A DNA stretch of 11,906 bases from an uncultured Eubacteriales bacterium. GTDB taxonomy: Bacteria > Bacillota > Clostridia > Oscillospirales > CAG-382. The position numbers and the translations under genes are program-made. Below are positions 1-7,272 of this stretch, piece by piece. Under the pieces are notes generated by a model. It did no database searches and had not been told where the DNA came from. It worked only from the letters and a program-made list of their open reading frames with translations. Location: the NCBI GenBank assembly GCA_934446095.1, contig CAKSDR010000040.1, positions 1-11,906 on the forward strand. Direction: 5' to 3'. Numbering within the stretch: position 1 is the first letter of the stretch; each line of letters starts with the position of its first letter.

Positions 1-45
1 ATACAAAATAATAAAAAATAAAGAGCCTCAACGGCGTAAAATTTT

Positions 46-79
46 AAAGGCAGAAACGAAAAATCGTTTCTGCCTTTTT
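46..79 (+). terminator. Rho-independent terminator of an off-window gene
   Basis: A perfect 14-bp stem (AAAGGCAGAAACGA at 46-59, complement at 64-77) with an AAAA loop is followed on the forward strand by a run of five T, part of which lies within the stem. Reading the other way the stem is followed by AAAATTTT, which is weaker, so the forward direction is preferred. The gene it serves ends left of the window; bases 1-45 hold no recognisable coding end. Confidence 0.75.
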
Positions 80-259
80 AATATTTGATTTTAAAACCGC
101 ATTGTTAAAAGATTATAATTACCATAAACAGTTCTTCAAACATATAATATTCTGCAGCAATCAATTTTTGGTAAATTCAACTTTCAAATAATTTCCGCCT
201 ATTTTTATAACATCCATGTTTTCTAAGCGTAATCTTACTCATTGTTACATCCAAAAGAA
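80..259. other. A/T-rich intergenic stretch with no supported gene
   Basis: This sits between the left-edge forward terminator and the rnf terminator, within a gene-free stretch covering 1-366. On the reverse strand there are two very short overlapping reading frames, near 177-242 (21 codons, beginning MSKITLRK) and near 160-216 (18 codons, beginning MDVIKIGG). Neither has a ribosome binding site or a recognisable product. It may be plain spacer or the worn remains of an old gene. I see no RNA gene or repeat here. Confidence 0.4.
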
Positions 260-287
260 AGGTACTACCTCATTAGAGGTAGTACCT
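260..287 (-). terminator. Terminator of the rnf operon
   Basis: A perfect 12-bp inverted repeat (AGGTACTACCTC at 260-271, complement at 276-287) with a 4-nt loop lies about 80 nt past the rnfB stop codon. Read on the reverse strand, the stem is followed by the T-rich stretch TTCTTTTGG. On the forward strand no T run follows. A smaller hairpin (GACAG at 291-295 with CTGTC at 306-310) precedes it on the transcript. Confidence 0.75.
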
Positions 288-366
288 GTTGACAGTTTGC
301 ACACCCTGTCGTATGTGACATTATAATCCTTGATTATCCTGACACCAATCGATTTTGTTCCAGTTA

Positions 367-1221
367 TTATCCTTCGGAAGAATTTTCCTGTTTTTCTTCT
401 GCTACAGACTGAACAACAGTCGGATGCGGAATATTCGACCAGATAATTTTTCTCGGACAGACATTTACGCATTCTCCGCAGTTTGTGCAAAGAGTATAGT
501 CGATTTCGGCAAGAAAGTCTTTAACTTTAATTGCGCCTGCATGGCACTTCTTTTCGCACAATTTACAACCGATACATCCGATTTCACAATAACTTTTTGT
601 AACAGGCCCCTTGTCTTTCGACATGCAGCCTACCCAATGGGGAGAATCTGCGGGAATCAGTTTTATAATGTTTTTCGGACAAACTTTTGTGCATGCTCCG
701 CACCCGGTGCATTTATCGGGAATAACGGAGGCAACGCCGTTTATAGTTTTTATGGCGTCGAATTTGCATGCTTCGGCACAGGTTCCGAGACCAATGCAGC
801 CGTATGAGCATATTTTATCTCCGCCGGACAATCTGTTTGCCGCAACGCAGTCTGAGATTCCGCTATACAGGTATTTCTTTTTTGCAAGGTCATTGGTACC
901 GGAACACATTATCTGCGCTCTCATGCGGACTTTTTCAGCACCTGAAGACATTCCCATGATCTGGGCGATTTTTTTGACATTTTCAGCCTTGCATCCGTTG
1001 CACCTGTCAATCGGCGCACCGTCGTTTACAATTGACGACGCATAAGCATTGCATCCGGTATATCCACAGCCGCCGCAATTTGCTCCCGGAAGACACTCGG
1101 TAATTTTTGCGATTCGGTCATCGGTTTTTACAAACAGAAGTTTTGAGGCTATGGCAAGGATTATGCCAAGTGTAAGACTTATGGCGGCGAACCAAACAAA
1201 AGCCAAAATTATATTTTCCAT
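367..1221 (-). CDS. rnfB: Rnf electron-transport complex subunit B
   Basis: RnfB is the iron-sulfur subunit that relays electrons between ferredoxin and the membrane part of the Rnf complex. The 284-residue protein begins with one membrane anchor (about residues 5-30). Next comes the RnfB-type four-iron cluster domain with C43, C49, C52, C57, C74 and C77. Ferredoxin-like cysteine groups follow at 138-152, 171-181 (CTGCGACTKVCP), 212-226 and 245-255 (CTNCGECVNVCP). The tail after residue 261 is polar and probably disordered. It is longer than the roughly 190-residue proteobacterial RsxB because of the added ferredoxin repeats, a layout known from clostridial RnfB. It is the last gene of the operon, 27 nt after rnfA, with a good site (AAGGAGAT) 10 nt before ATG. 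Confidence 0.95.
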   Translation of the reverse strand: MENIILAFVWFAAISLTLGIILAIASKLLFVKTDDRIAKITECLPGANCGGCGYTGCNAYASSIVNDGAPIDRCNGCKAENVKKIAQIMGMSSGAEKVRMRAQIMCSGTNDLAKKKYLYSGISDCVAANRLSGGDKICSYGCIGLGTCAEACKFDAIKTINGVASVIPDKCTGCGACTKVCPKNIIKLIPADSPHWVGCMSKDKGPVTKSYCEIGCIGCKLCEKKCHAGAIKVKDFLAEIDYTLCTNCGECVNVCPRKIIWSNIPHPTVVQSVAEEKQENSSEG

Positions 1222-1248
1222 AATAAAAACTATCTCCTTTTTCGAAAA

Positions 1249-1833
1249 TTAAAGAGGCAGGTTTATGCCGGAAAATCCGGAGAAAGCCATGGCAAGAAGT
1301 CCTGCGGAAACAAGAGCAATAGGGAAGCCTTTAAAGCATTTCGGAATATCCGCAAAAGCAACTCTTTCGCGCACGCCGGAAAATATAACTATAGCGAGCG
1401 TAAAGCCTACGGCAGATGCAAATCCGAAAACGACAGATTCAATAAAGTTGTAATCGTTCTGCACGCATAAGATTGCCGCGCCGAGAATGGCACAGTTTGT
1501 TGTTATAAGCGGCAGATAAATACCGAGAGCGTTATAAAGCGATGAAACTGATTTTTTCAGAAACATTTCAATCAGTTGAACAAGGCTTGCGATAATAAGT
1601 ATAAAAGCAATAGTTCTCAAATACTCGAGATTATATGGCATCAATATAAAATGATATACGAGCCATGTCGCGGCAGAAGACAGAGTCATAACAAAAGTTA
1701 CCGCGCAGCCCATACCTATTGCGGTGGATGGCTTTTCGGAAAGTCCGAGAAACGGACAGCAGCCCAAAAATTTTACAAATATAAAATTTTCAACAAGAAC
1801 AGCGTTAATAATTATAATTAAAAGTTCTTTCAA
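1249..1833 (-). CDS. rnfA: Rnf electron-transport complex subunit A
   Basis: RnfA is an integral membrane subunit of the Rnf complex, homologous to RnfE and to NqrE. The 194-residue protein is almost entirely hydrophobic and fits the family's six membrane helices. It carries the signature FLGCCPFLG (residues 22-30) and TTNCAILGA (111-119). By family knowledge, C26 and C114 correspond to the cysteines that, with the matching pair in RnfE, hold an iron-sulfur centre inside the membrane. The start is a TTG at 1831-1833 that overlaps the rnfE stop by 4 nt. AAAGGA lies upstream within rnfE, so translation is probably coupled. Starting at TTG gives MKELL, the usual RnfA amino terminus. Confidence 0.95.
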   Translation of the reverse strand: MKELLIIIINAVLVENFIFVKFLGCCPFLGLSEKPSTAIGMGCAVTFVMTLSSAATWLVYHFILMPYNLEYLRTIAFILIIASLVQLIEMFLKKSVSSLYNALGIYLPLITTNCAILGAAILCVQNDYNFIESVVFGFASAVGFTLAIVIFSGVRERVAFADIPKCFKGFPIALVSAGLLAMAFSGFSGINLPL

Positions 1834-2456
1834 TTTTTTTCACCGTCCTTTGCTTTTTTATCATAAATTTTCTGACGGATAAAATTCACGGCGGCAATAA
1901 GAATACCAAGAGTAAGAAATGCGCCGGTAGGCATTATAAATATAAGCATTGGTTTATACGAGGAACCCAAAACATTTATGCCGAATACGGTTCCGGCGCC
2001 GAGCAGTTCTCTTATCATACCGAGAATTGTAAGTGCCATTGTGAATCCGAGTCCCATAAACAGTCCGTCAAGCAGCGATTCGATTACCGAATGCTTTGAC
2101 GCATATGCTTCCGCACGGGCAAGTATAATGCAGTTAACCACGATAAGCGGTAAAAATATTCCGAGGGAAACATACAGGGAAGGAAGATACGCTTTTATTA
2201 AAAGTTCAATTGCCGTAACGACTCCTGAAATTATAACGATATATGAAGCGATACGAACTTGTTCCGGAATAAATTTTCTGAGCAGGGATATCAAAACGTT
2301 AGATAACATAAGTACAAATACAACGGTTATCCCCATTCCGAAAGCGTTTGAAGCGCTTGTTGTTGTCGCGAGAGTAGGGCACATGCCGAGCAGTTGAACA
2401 AAGGTTGGATTTTCATTAAACAGTCCTGCCGTAAGGCGTTCTTTTAATTTATTCAT
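1830..2456 (-). CDS. rnfE: Rnf electron-transport complex subunit E
   Basis: RnfE is the membrane partner of RnfA and homologue of NqrD. The 208-residue protein is mostly hydrophobic with about six membrane helices. It has the family motifs LGMCPTLA (residues 23-30) and VNCIILARAEAYA (107-119). C26 and C109 match the cysteine pair expected at the intramembrane iron-sulfur centre shared with RnfA. The lysine-rich C-terminal tail (about 194-208) is probably cytoplasmic. The start ATG overlaps the rnfG stop as ATGA, and GGGAGG lies just upstream inside rnfG. It also overlaps rnfA downstream by 4 nt, so the three genes are tightly packed. Confidence 0.95.
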   Translation of the reverse strand: MNKLKERLTAGLFNENPTFVQLLGMCPTLATTTSASNAFGMGITVVFVLMLSNVLISLLRKFIPEQVRIASYIVIISGVVTAIELLIKAYLPSLYVSLGIFLPLIVVNCIILARAEAYASKHSVIESLLDGLFMGLGFTMALTILGMIRELLGAGTVFGINVLGSSYKPMLIFIMPTGAFLTLGILIAAVNFIRQKIYDKKAKDGEKN

Positions 2457-3025
2457 GAGTTTTCCTCCCTCACAAATGATTTTACCTGCATAAGGGCATT
2501 GCTGATTGCTGCCGAAACCGGTTTTGAAGTTTTTGTGGCGCCGGCGATGATATAATCAGAAATATTTTTTGATGTTATTTCTTCGGAAAGCCCGATAAAT
2601 TTTTCAGTAAATTCTTTATCTGCAACTTTTGTTCCGATACCTACTGTTTCATCATTTGTAGCTGTAACTTTAACTCCGGAAACCGAAAGGTCCGAAGAAA
2701 CCGCAACAAGAAGATCGACATTGCCTTTAAATCCCGAGGGTGAGATTTTGACGCAAAAGCCTATTCTTTCGTTTTCGGAATTTTTTACTTCAAATACTGA
2801 TTTTACGCTTTCAAGAAGGTCTTTTTCAGGTATACAAAGGTCGGTATATGAGATTTCTTCCGAAAAGAGTTCCTCTATTGCTTTTGCCTGGGCAAGAGCG
2901 TCATTTCTTTCGATGACAGGTTTTGTAACGAAGTTTACCGAGGCTACAAGAAGCGCAATAAAAGCGCATATTACAAGAAGTCTTAAGGAAATATTGAGAA
3001 TATATTTTATATCACTTTTTTTCAT
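2453..3025 (-). CDS. rnfG: Rnf electron-transport complex subunit G (FMN-binding)
   Basis: RnfG is a membrane-anchored flavoprotein of the Rnf complex carrying a covalently attached FMN. One hydrophobic helix (about residues 10-33) is followed by an extracytoplasmic FMN-binding domain. The motifs ETVGIGTK (126-133) and AGATKTS (161-167) match the family; T166 is the expected FMN-attachment threonine. The frame opens further upstream at 3106, but I choose ATG at 3023-3025. This gives a 190-residue protein starting MKKSDIKY just before the helix. It has a strong GGAGGAA site 9 nt ahead and only a 14-nt overlap with rnfD, whereas the longer version would add 27 residues lying entirely over the rnfD end. 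Confidence 0.93.
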   Translation of the reverse strand: MKKSDIKYILNISLRLLVICAFIALLVASVNFVTKPVIERNDALAQAKAIEELFSEEISYTDLCIPEKDLLESVKSVFEVKNSENERIGFCVKISPSGFKGNVDLLVAVSSDLSVSGVKVTATNDETVGIGTKVADKEFTEKFIGLSEEITSKNISDYIIAGATKTSKPVSAAISNALMQVKSFVREENS

Positions 3026-4019
3026 TGCTGTTATTTCCTCCGGCAGGTATAGTTGTTTTTTTACCGAAAGCGGTGGGTTTTGTCCATTTGTCAATCGGAA
3101 GTACAAGGCAGTTCATGATAAGAATCGCAAACGAAACACCTTCAGGGTATCCTCCGAAGCGGCGTATAAACATAGTGATAAGACCGCATCCGACTCCGTA
3201 AATAATACGGCCGGTATTTGTAAGAGGACTTGACGAGTAATCGGTAGCCATGAAAAAAGCGCCGAGTACAAGACCGCCGGTACAAATCTGATATATTGTA
3301 TATTCTATATGGTCAAATCCTGACGGTGTAAAAAGATAAGAAATAATTGCAACGGTTAAAATATATGAAAAGGGAATTTGCCATGATATGATTCTGCGCA
3401 CAAAGAGATAAAGAGCGCCTGCAAACAGTAAAAGCACAGAAACTTCACCGATACATCCGGGAATATTTCCTATAAAACACTCAAACTTGTTATATGAAGG
3501 AAGTATTCCGTCTTTTATACTTTCAAGGGGAGTGGCGCTTGCTATGGCATCCGTATGAACTGAAGAGAATCCGGACAACACAGTTCTCGGTTTTACAAAC
3601 GTTGACATTTCCGACGGAAAGGCAATAAAGAGGAAAACTCTTGCCGCAAGTGCGGGATTTACAAAGTTTTTTCCGATGCCTCCGTATAACTGCTTTACAA
3701 TTACTATTGCAAAAAATGTGCCGATAACCGGCATCCATAAAGGAGCCGAAACAGGCATTGTAAATGCAAGGAGAAGCCCTGTTACAACGGCCGATAAATC
3801 AGATATTGTACAATTTTTTTTCATGATTTTGCGATACAGGAATTCAAAAACAACGCTTGATGCACATGACACTGCGCACATTAAAAGAGCGCGTGTTCCG
3901 AATATGTAAGTTCCCCATATAAGGGCCGGAATAAGAGAGATGATAACGTCAAGCATTATAATACTCGTTGAATCTTCATGCCGCATGTGCGGGGAGGAAG
4001 TAACTTTAAGTAAGTCCAT
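3012..4019 (-). CDS. rnfD: Rnf electron-transport complex subunit D (FMN-binding)
   Basis: RnfD is the large membrane subunit and second covalent flavoprotein of the complex, homologous to NqrB. The 335-residue protein starts MDLLKVTSSPH, a typical RnfD opening, and has about nine or ten hydrophobic helices. The motif SATPLESI (161-168) contains T163, the expected FMN-phosphothreonine site. Other family signatures are KNFVNPALAAR (117-127) and FFMATDYSSSP (255-265). The C-terminal tail after 312 is polar and lysine-rich. A GAGGT site lies 6 nt before the ATG. The gene follows rnfC after 22 nt and overlaps rnfG by 14 nt. Confidence 0.95.
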   Translation of the reverse strand: MDLLKVTSSPHMRHEDSTSIIMLDVIISLIPALIWGTYIFGTRALLMCAVSCASSVVFEFLYRKIMKKNCTISDLSAVVTGLLLAFTMPVSAPLWMPVIGTFFAIVIVKQLYGGIGKNFVNPALAARVFLFIAFPSEMSTFVKPRTVLSGFSSVHTDAIASATPLESIKDGILPSYNKFECFIGNIPGCIGEVSVLLLFAGALYLFVRRIISWQIPFSYILTVAIISYLFTPSGFDHIEYTIYQICTGGLVLGAFFMATDYSSSPLTNTGRIIYGVGCGLITMFIRRFGGYPEGVSFAILIMNCLVLPIDKWTKPTAFGKKTTIPAGGNNSNEKK

Positions 4020-4041
4020 GATTTTACCTCATTTTTAAAAT

Positions 4042-5352
4042 TTATTTAGAAGACATTGCGCGGATTTTATCTTTTGCTTCACGTATATACTGCACTATCG
4101 GAACATTTCCGGGACATATATAAGAACAAGATCCGCATTCCATGCAGCTTAAAATATCGTATTCCCGGCACATGTCAAGATTTCCGTTCTGAGTAAAGAG
4201 CGCAAGATTAACCGGCATCAAGTGCATAGGGCAGACGGAAACGCACTTTCCGCAATGAATACATGCGGGTTCCGCTTTTTTTTCAAACTTATCCGAAAAG
4301 AACAACAGCGCCGAAGTGCCCTTTGTAACAGTTCCGTTGAGGTCAAACTGAGCGTTTCCCATCATGGGGCCGCCGTTTATGACTTTGCAAAGGTTGCCCT
4401 TTATGCCTCCGCAGTATGACGCCACATCGTTATAACTTGTTCCGAGCGGGATGCGCAGGTTTTTTGATTCGCATATACAGTCGCCGTCGACGGTTACAAC
4501 TCTTGAAATAAGAGGCATGCCGTTTACTACGGCGTGATAGATTGCATAGCAGGTTTCCGCATTGAATATAACGCAGCCCACATCGGCAGGAAGTTTGCCG
4601 GTTGGAATTTCAATTCCGTTTAAGGCATAAATTATCTGACGTTCATCTCCCTGAGGATATTTTGTTTTCAAGAGTTTAACGCTGAACATATCGTCGTCGC
4701 AAAGAAGTTCTTCGAGAACTTTTGCCGCGTTTTTCTTGTTATCCTCAATAGCAAAGGTTGCTTTTTTAAGACCGAGTGCCAGAAGCAAAATTTTTACTCC
4801 GTTTATAATGTCCATCGGCTGCTCGAGAAGCAGGCGGTGGTTCGCAGTAATAAAAGGCTCGCATTCCGCACAGTTAATGATTATTTCTTTTGCCTTTCCG
4901 ACTGCGGAAGCGATTTTTGCATATGCCGGAAACGTAGCGCCGCCCATACCGGAAATACCGGCGTTTCTGACAATATTTATGATTTCATCGCATGTAAGGT
5001 CGGTGACTTTTTTCTCAAGCGGCTTTATATCTTCCGACAGTTCGTCAAGTCCGTCGTTTTTAATAACTACATACTCGGTTTTAAAAGGGCCGTTTGAATT
5101 TCTGTATTCAATTTTTTCAACGGTTCCGGAAATACTTGCATGCACAGGACATGAAAGGGCGTTGTCGTTTCTTCCGATAATCTGACCTTTTTTGACATTA
5201 TCTCCGACTTTTACCGTTGCAATTACGCTTGCTCCGATATGCTGCTGTAAAGGAAGGGCAACATATTCCGGTGAAGGCATAATCTCAATTGGCTTTTTGT
5301 TTGTGCCTTTGCAGCCGTCAACATGTATACCGCCTTGAAAAGTTATCGACAT
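4042..5352 (-). CDS. rnfC: Rnf electron-transport complex subunit C
   Basis: RnfC is the peripheral subunit that binds NADH and FMN, homologous to NqrF/NuoF-type modules, and carries two four-iron clusters. The 436-residue protein has an N-terminal barrel-like part (about 1-110), the glycine-rich nucleotide and flavin motif GISGMGGATFP (132-142), NCAECEPFITAN (160-171), and KYPQGDERQ (231-239). Two ferredoxin motifs follow: C364, C367, C370, C374 and C403, C406, C409, C413. It leads the operon. The ribosome binding site AAAGGA lies 11 nt before the chosen ATG. Another ATG 5 nt upstream is out of frame and opens a four-codon mini-ORF that overlaps the start (see findings). Confidence 0.96.
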   Translation of the reverse strand: MSITFQGGIHVDGCKGTNKKPIEIMPSPEYVALPLQQHIGASVIATVKVGDNVKKGQIIGRNDNALSCPVHASISGTVEKIEYRNSNGPFKTEYVVIKNDGLDELSEDIKPLEKKVTDLTCDEIINIVRNAGISGMGGATFPAYAKIASAVGKAKEIIINCAECEPFITANHRLLLEQPMDIINGVKILLLALGLKKATFAIEDNKKNAAKVLEELLCDDDMFSVKLLKTKYPQGDERQIIYALNGIEIPTGKLPADVGCVIFNAETCYAIYHAVVNGMPLISRVVTVDGDCICESKNLRIPLGTSYNDVASYCGGIKGNLCKVINGGPMMGNAQFDLNGTVTKGTSALLFFSDKFEKKAEPACIHCGKCVSVCPMHLMPVNLALFTQNGNLDMCREYDILSCMECGSCSYICPGNVPIVQYIREAKDKIRAMSSK

Positions 5353-5397
5353 AACATTTTAGATCCTTTCAGTTTATTATAAAAATATTTATACAAT

Positions 5398-5426
5398 ATT
5401 ATAATACAGTTTCTTTAAAATTTCAA
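5398..5426 (-). promoter_or_regulatory. Promoter of the rnf operon
   Basis: On the reverse strand there is a -35 box TTGAAA (5421-5426) and a perfect -10 box TATAAT (5398-5403), separated by exactly 17 nt. Transcription would start near 5391, leaving a leader of about 40 nt before rnfC. This matches a vegetative sigma-A promoter. No operator sequence is recognised around it. Confidence 0.75.
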
Positions 5427-5501
5427 TCGCATAAAGTAAAAAGTGACATAATTTTAGCGGTTAAAATGGATTTTAAAGGAATTTCTTACAACATTTTTAT
5501 A

Positions 5502-5531
5502 GTGACAAAACAGTGAACAATATATTATAAT
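5502..5531 (+). promoter_or_regulatory. Promoter of the mecA-family gene
   Basis: A -35 box GTGACA (5502-5507, five of six consensus bases) and a perfect -10 TATAAT (5526-5531) are 18 nt apart. Transcription would begin near 5538, about 45 nt before the ATG. It is back to back with the rnf promoter, about 75 nt between the two -35 boxes. Confidence 0.6.
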
Positions 5532-5583
5532 ATTGAGTAAGGAAAGTTAATATTAAAAATTTTTTGAAAGAGATTTTTGCCAT

Positions 5584-6237
5584 ATGGAATTTATACTTAT
5601 AAACGATAAAAATTTAAAAGTTATATTATCCGAAAACGATTTGGATTTTTACAATATTGCGGCGCAAAACCTTGATTACTCGACGACAAGAACAAAAAAA
5701 GCGCTGTGGGATATATTTGACAAGGCCAACGAAGAAACGGGATTTAATGCTGCGGACAGCAAAATATTTGTGCGTGTTTTTCCGTCAAAAGACGGGTCTT
5801 CATGCGAATTGTTTGTAACAAAAATAAAAAAAGAATACGAGCAGGATTTGTACGACGATTATGATAAAGATGAAAGAGAAGAAATTGAAAAATATATAAC
5901 TTCGATTTTCAGCAAAAAAAGATTTTCTAAATTTATTTTAATTCCGTACAACACCGACGCTCTTTTCTCGGTGTGCGAGAGGTTACATAAAAGTTCATTT
6001 GAAGGAAGTTCAAGACTTTATGCGGATGATGAGAAATTTTATCTTGTCTGCGAATATAAAAAAAGACTTCCGTCGTATATTTCCGACAGAAAAAAACATT
6101 CGGATATGGAGTTCCCGTTTATAAGCGAGTACGGAGAATTAAAAAAATATAACGACGAAAACCTGACATATATAAAAGAACATTTCAGATGCATATGCGA
6201 TGAATTTGCCGTAGATAAATTTTCGGCTTGTATATAA
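5584..6237 (+). CDS. mecA: MecA-family adaptor protein
   Basis: MecA and its paralogues are adaptors that deliver substrate proteins to the ClpC unfoldase for degradation by ClpCP. In Bacillus the best-known target is the competence regulator ComK. The 217 residues match the family's usual length. The N-terminal domain (about 1-82) shows the family pattern: MEFILINDKNLKVILSENDL, the LWDIFDKANEETGF helix, and a strand ending in ELFVTKI. An acidic linker (84-102) follows, then the C-terminal ClpC-binding domain (about 113-213) with FILIPYNTDALFSVCERL and a conserved-looking end near FISEYGE. The family call rests on fold pattern, not on an invariant motif. The substrate here is unknown and competence need not be involved. 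The ribosome binding site (GAAAGAG) is weak. The gene diverges from rnfC. Confidence 0.8.
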   Translation: MEFILINDKNLKVILSENDLDFYNIAAQNLDYSTTRTKKALWDIFDKANEETGFNAADSKIFVRVFPSKDGSSCELFVTKIKKEYEQDLYDDYDKDEREEIEKYITSIFSKKRFSKFILIPYNTDALFSVCERLHKSSFEGSSRLYADDEKFYLVCEYKKRLPSYISDRKKHSDMEFPFISEYGELKKYNDENLTYIKEHFRCICDEFAVDKFSACI

Positions 6238-6256
6238 GATTTTTTTATGTTAAAAT
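6228..6256 (+). promoter_or_regulatory. Possible promoter of the uracil-DNA glycosylase gene
   Basis: A weak -35 (TTGTAT, 6228-6233) lies 17 nt before TAAAAT (6251-6256), which is preceded by an extended -10 element TG at 6248-6249. It overlaps the end of the mecA gene. The glycosylase gene could use this site as well as read-through from mecA. Confidence 0.35.
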
Positions 6257-6292
6257 AATAAAAACTGAAATTTATAAATTCGGGGATTTATT

Positions 6293-6853
6293 ATGAGCGA
6301 AAAAGATTGGAAAATTTTGTATGATAACTGCATGAACTGCAAAAAGTGCGGACTTTGCGCCGGAAGAAAAAACGTCGTGTTCGGCACCGGAAATAAAGAT
6401 GCACGCCTTATGTTTGTGGGAGAAGCGCCGGGAGAACAGGAGGATTTGCAGGGCATACCGTTTGTCGGCGCTGCCGGGAAACTGTTTGATAAATATTTAT
6501 ATGCCGTGGGACTTTGCAGAAATGACGTATATATTGCAAATATTTTAAAGTGCCGTCCTCCTCATAACAGAGATCCGAAACCTGAAGAACAGGATATGTG
6601 CATTGAATATCTGCGCGAGCAGACAAGACTTATAAAGCCCGAAATCATAGTTTGCCTCGGAAGAATATCGGCAATGAGGATTATAAAGCCGGATTTCAAA
6701 ATTACAAAAGAACATGGAAAATGGTTCAAAAAGGGAGGCATTAATATGTGCGCCGTTTATCATCCTTCGGCGTTACTGAGAGATGAAACGAAAAAAGAAA
6801 CTACGCTTTCCGACTTTATAATGATAAAAAAGGTATATGACAACGGCTTGTAA
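6293..6853 (+). CDS. Family 4 uracil-DNA glycosylase (iron-sulfur type)
   Basis: This enzyme removes uracil from DNA, the first step of base excision repair of deaminated cytosine. The 186-residue protein has the family 4 motifs GEAPGEQED (residues 43-51), FVGAAG (57-62) and HPSALLRD (157-164). The cluster cysteines expected for this family are C16 and C19 near the N-terminus, with C87 and C103 spaced by 15 residues. C13 and C22 are extra cysteines close by. Related proteins are often mislabelled as phage DNA polymerase. The ATG has a GGGGA site 7 nt upstream. The gene lies 55 nt after mecA on the same strand and is followed by a terminator. Confidence 0.93.
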   Translation: MSEKDWKILYDNCMNCKKCGLCAGRKNVVFGTGNKDARLMFVGEAPGEQEDLQGIPFVGAAGKLFDKYLYAVGLCRNDVYIANILKCRPPHNRDPKPEEQDMCIEYLREQTRLIKPEIIVCLGRISAMRIIKPDFKITKEHGKWFKKGGINMCAVYHPSALLRDETKKETTLSDFIMIKKVYDNGL

Positions 6854-6912
6854 AATTTATTTCTTTATTAATTTATGTAAAACAACAAATTTTTATTGCA
6901 CAAATTACTCAA

Positions 6913-6947
6913 AAAAACGTCTGTAATTAATATTTACAGACGTTTTT
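6913..6947. terminator. Bidirectional terminator between convergent genes
   Basis: A 10-bp core stem (ACGTCTGTAA at 6917-6926, complement at 6934-6943) extends to 14 bp through an A run on the left and a T run on the right, with a 7-nt loop. Either strand reads as a hairpin ending in a T run. It lies between the forward uracil-DNA glycosylase gene and the reverse MGMT-like gene, only 2 nt beyond the latter's stop codon. Confidence 0.85.
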
Positions 6948-6949
6948 CT

Positions 6950-7267
6950 TTAATTTAATTCAGTCGGTTTCCACAAATGTTTTTCAAGGTCAACCGTGTT
7001 TTCGTCGATGAAGGTTATGCCCTCATTCATAAGCAGTTCCTTTTGAACTGATTCTCCTCCGAAAGCAAATGAGGGAGCAAGTTTTCCGAACCTGTTTACA
7101 ACGCGAAAACATGGGATATTTTTCGAATCCGGATTTGCATGCAACGCGTACCCTACTATCTGGGACAGATGCGGATTTCCGCAAAGACATGCGATTTGAC
7201 CGTAGGTCGCAACTTTTCCGTAAGGAATCTGTTTTACAACCTTGTAAATTTTTTCAAATGTATTCAT
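6950..7267 (-). CDS. MGMT/ATL-like DNA repair protein
   Basis: This 105-residue protein corresponds to the DNA-binding domain of O6-alkylguanine-DNA alkyltransferases and alkyltransferase-like (ATL) proteins, without the N-terminal domain. The helix-turn-helix region reads IPYGKVATYGQIA (14-26), and the active-site motif is IPCFRVVNRFGKL (51-63). The acceptor cysteine C53 is kept, but the usual histidine of PCHRV is F54, and the usual arginine finger position seems to be Q36. It may therefore be a damage-recognition protein or a weakened transferase rather than a normal one. It lies 5 nt after glmS with no clear ribosome binding site, so it is probably translated by re-initiation after glmS. 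Confidence 0.85.
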   Translation of the reverse strand: MNTFEKIYKVVKQIPYGKVATYGQIACLCGNPHLSQIVGYALHANPDSKNIPCFRVVNRFGKLAPSFAFGGESVQKELLMNEGITFIDENTVDLEKHLWKPTELN

Positions 7268-7272
7268 GAGTA

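Noticed and set aside
160..242. Small peptide genes on the reverse strand in the left intergenic region
   Set aside because: They have only 18 to 21 codons, no ribosome binding site and no recognisable product.
245..490. 81-codon reverse frame overlapping the end of rnfB
   Set aside because: It overlaps the conserved rnfB cluster region in another frame, runs through the operon terminator hairpin, and has no family resemblance.
355..807. Long forward-strand open frames opposite rnfB and other genes
   Set aside because: They lie entirely opposite well-supported genes, have no ribosome binding sites, and their composition mirrors the reverse-strand codons.
3026..3106. Longer N-terminus for RnfG
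   Set aside because: The added 27 residues overlap rnfD coding sequence, and a strong ribosome binding site points to the internal ATG at 3023-3025.
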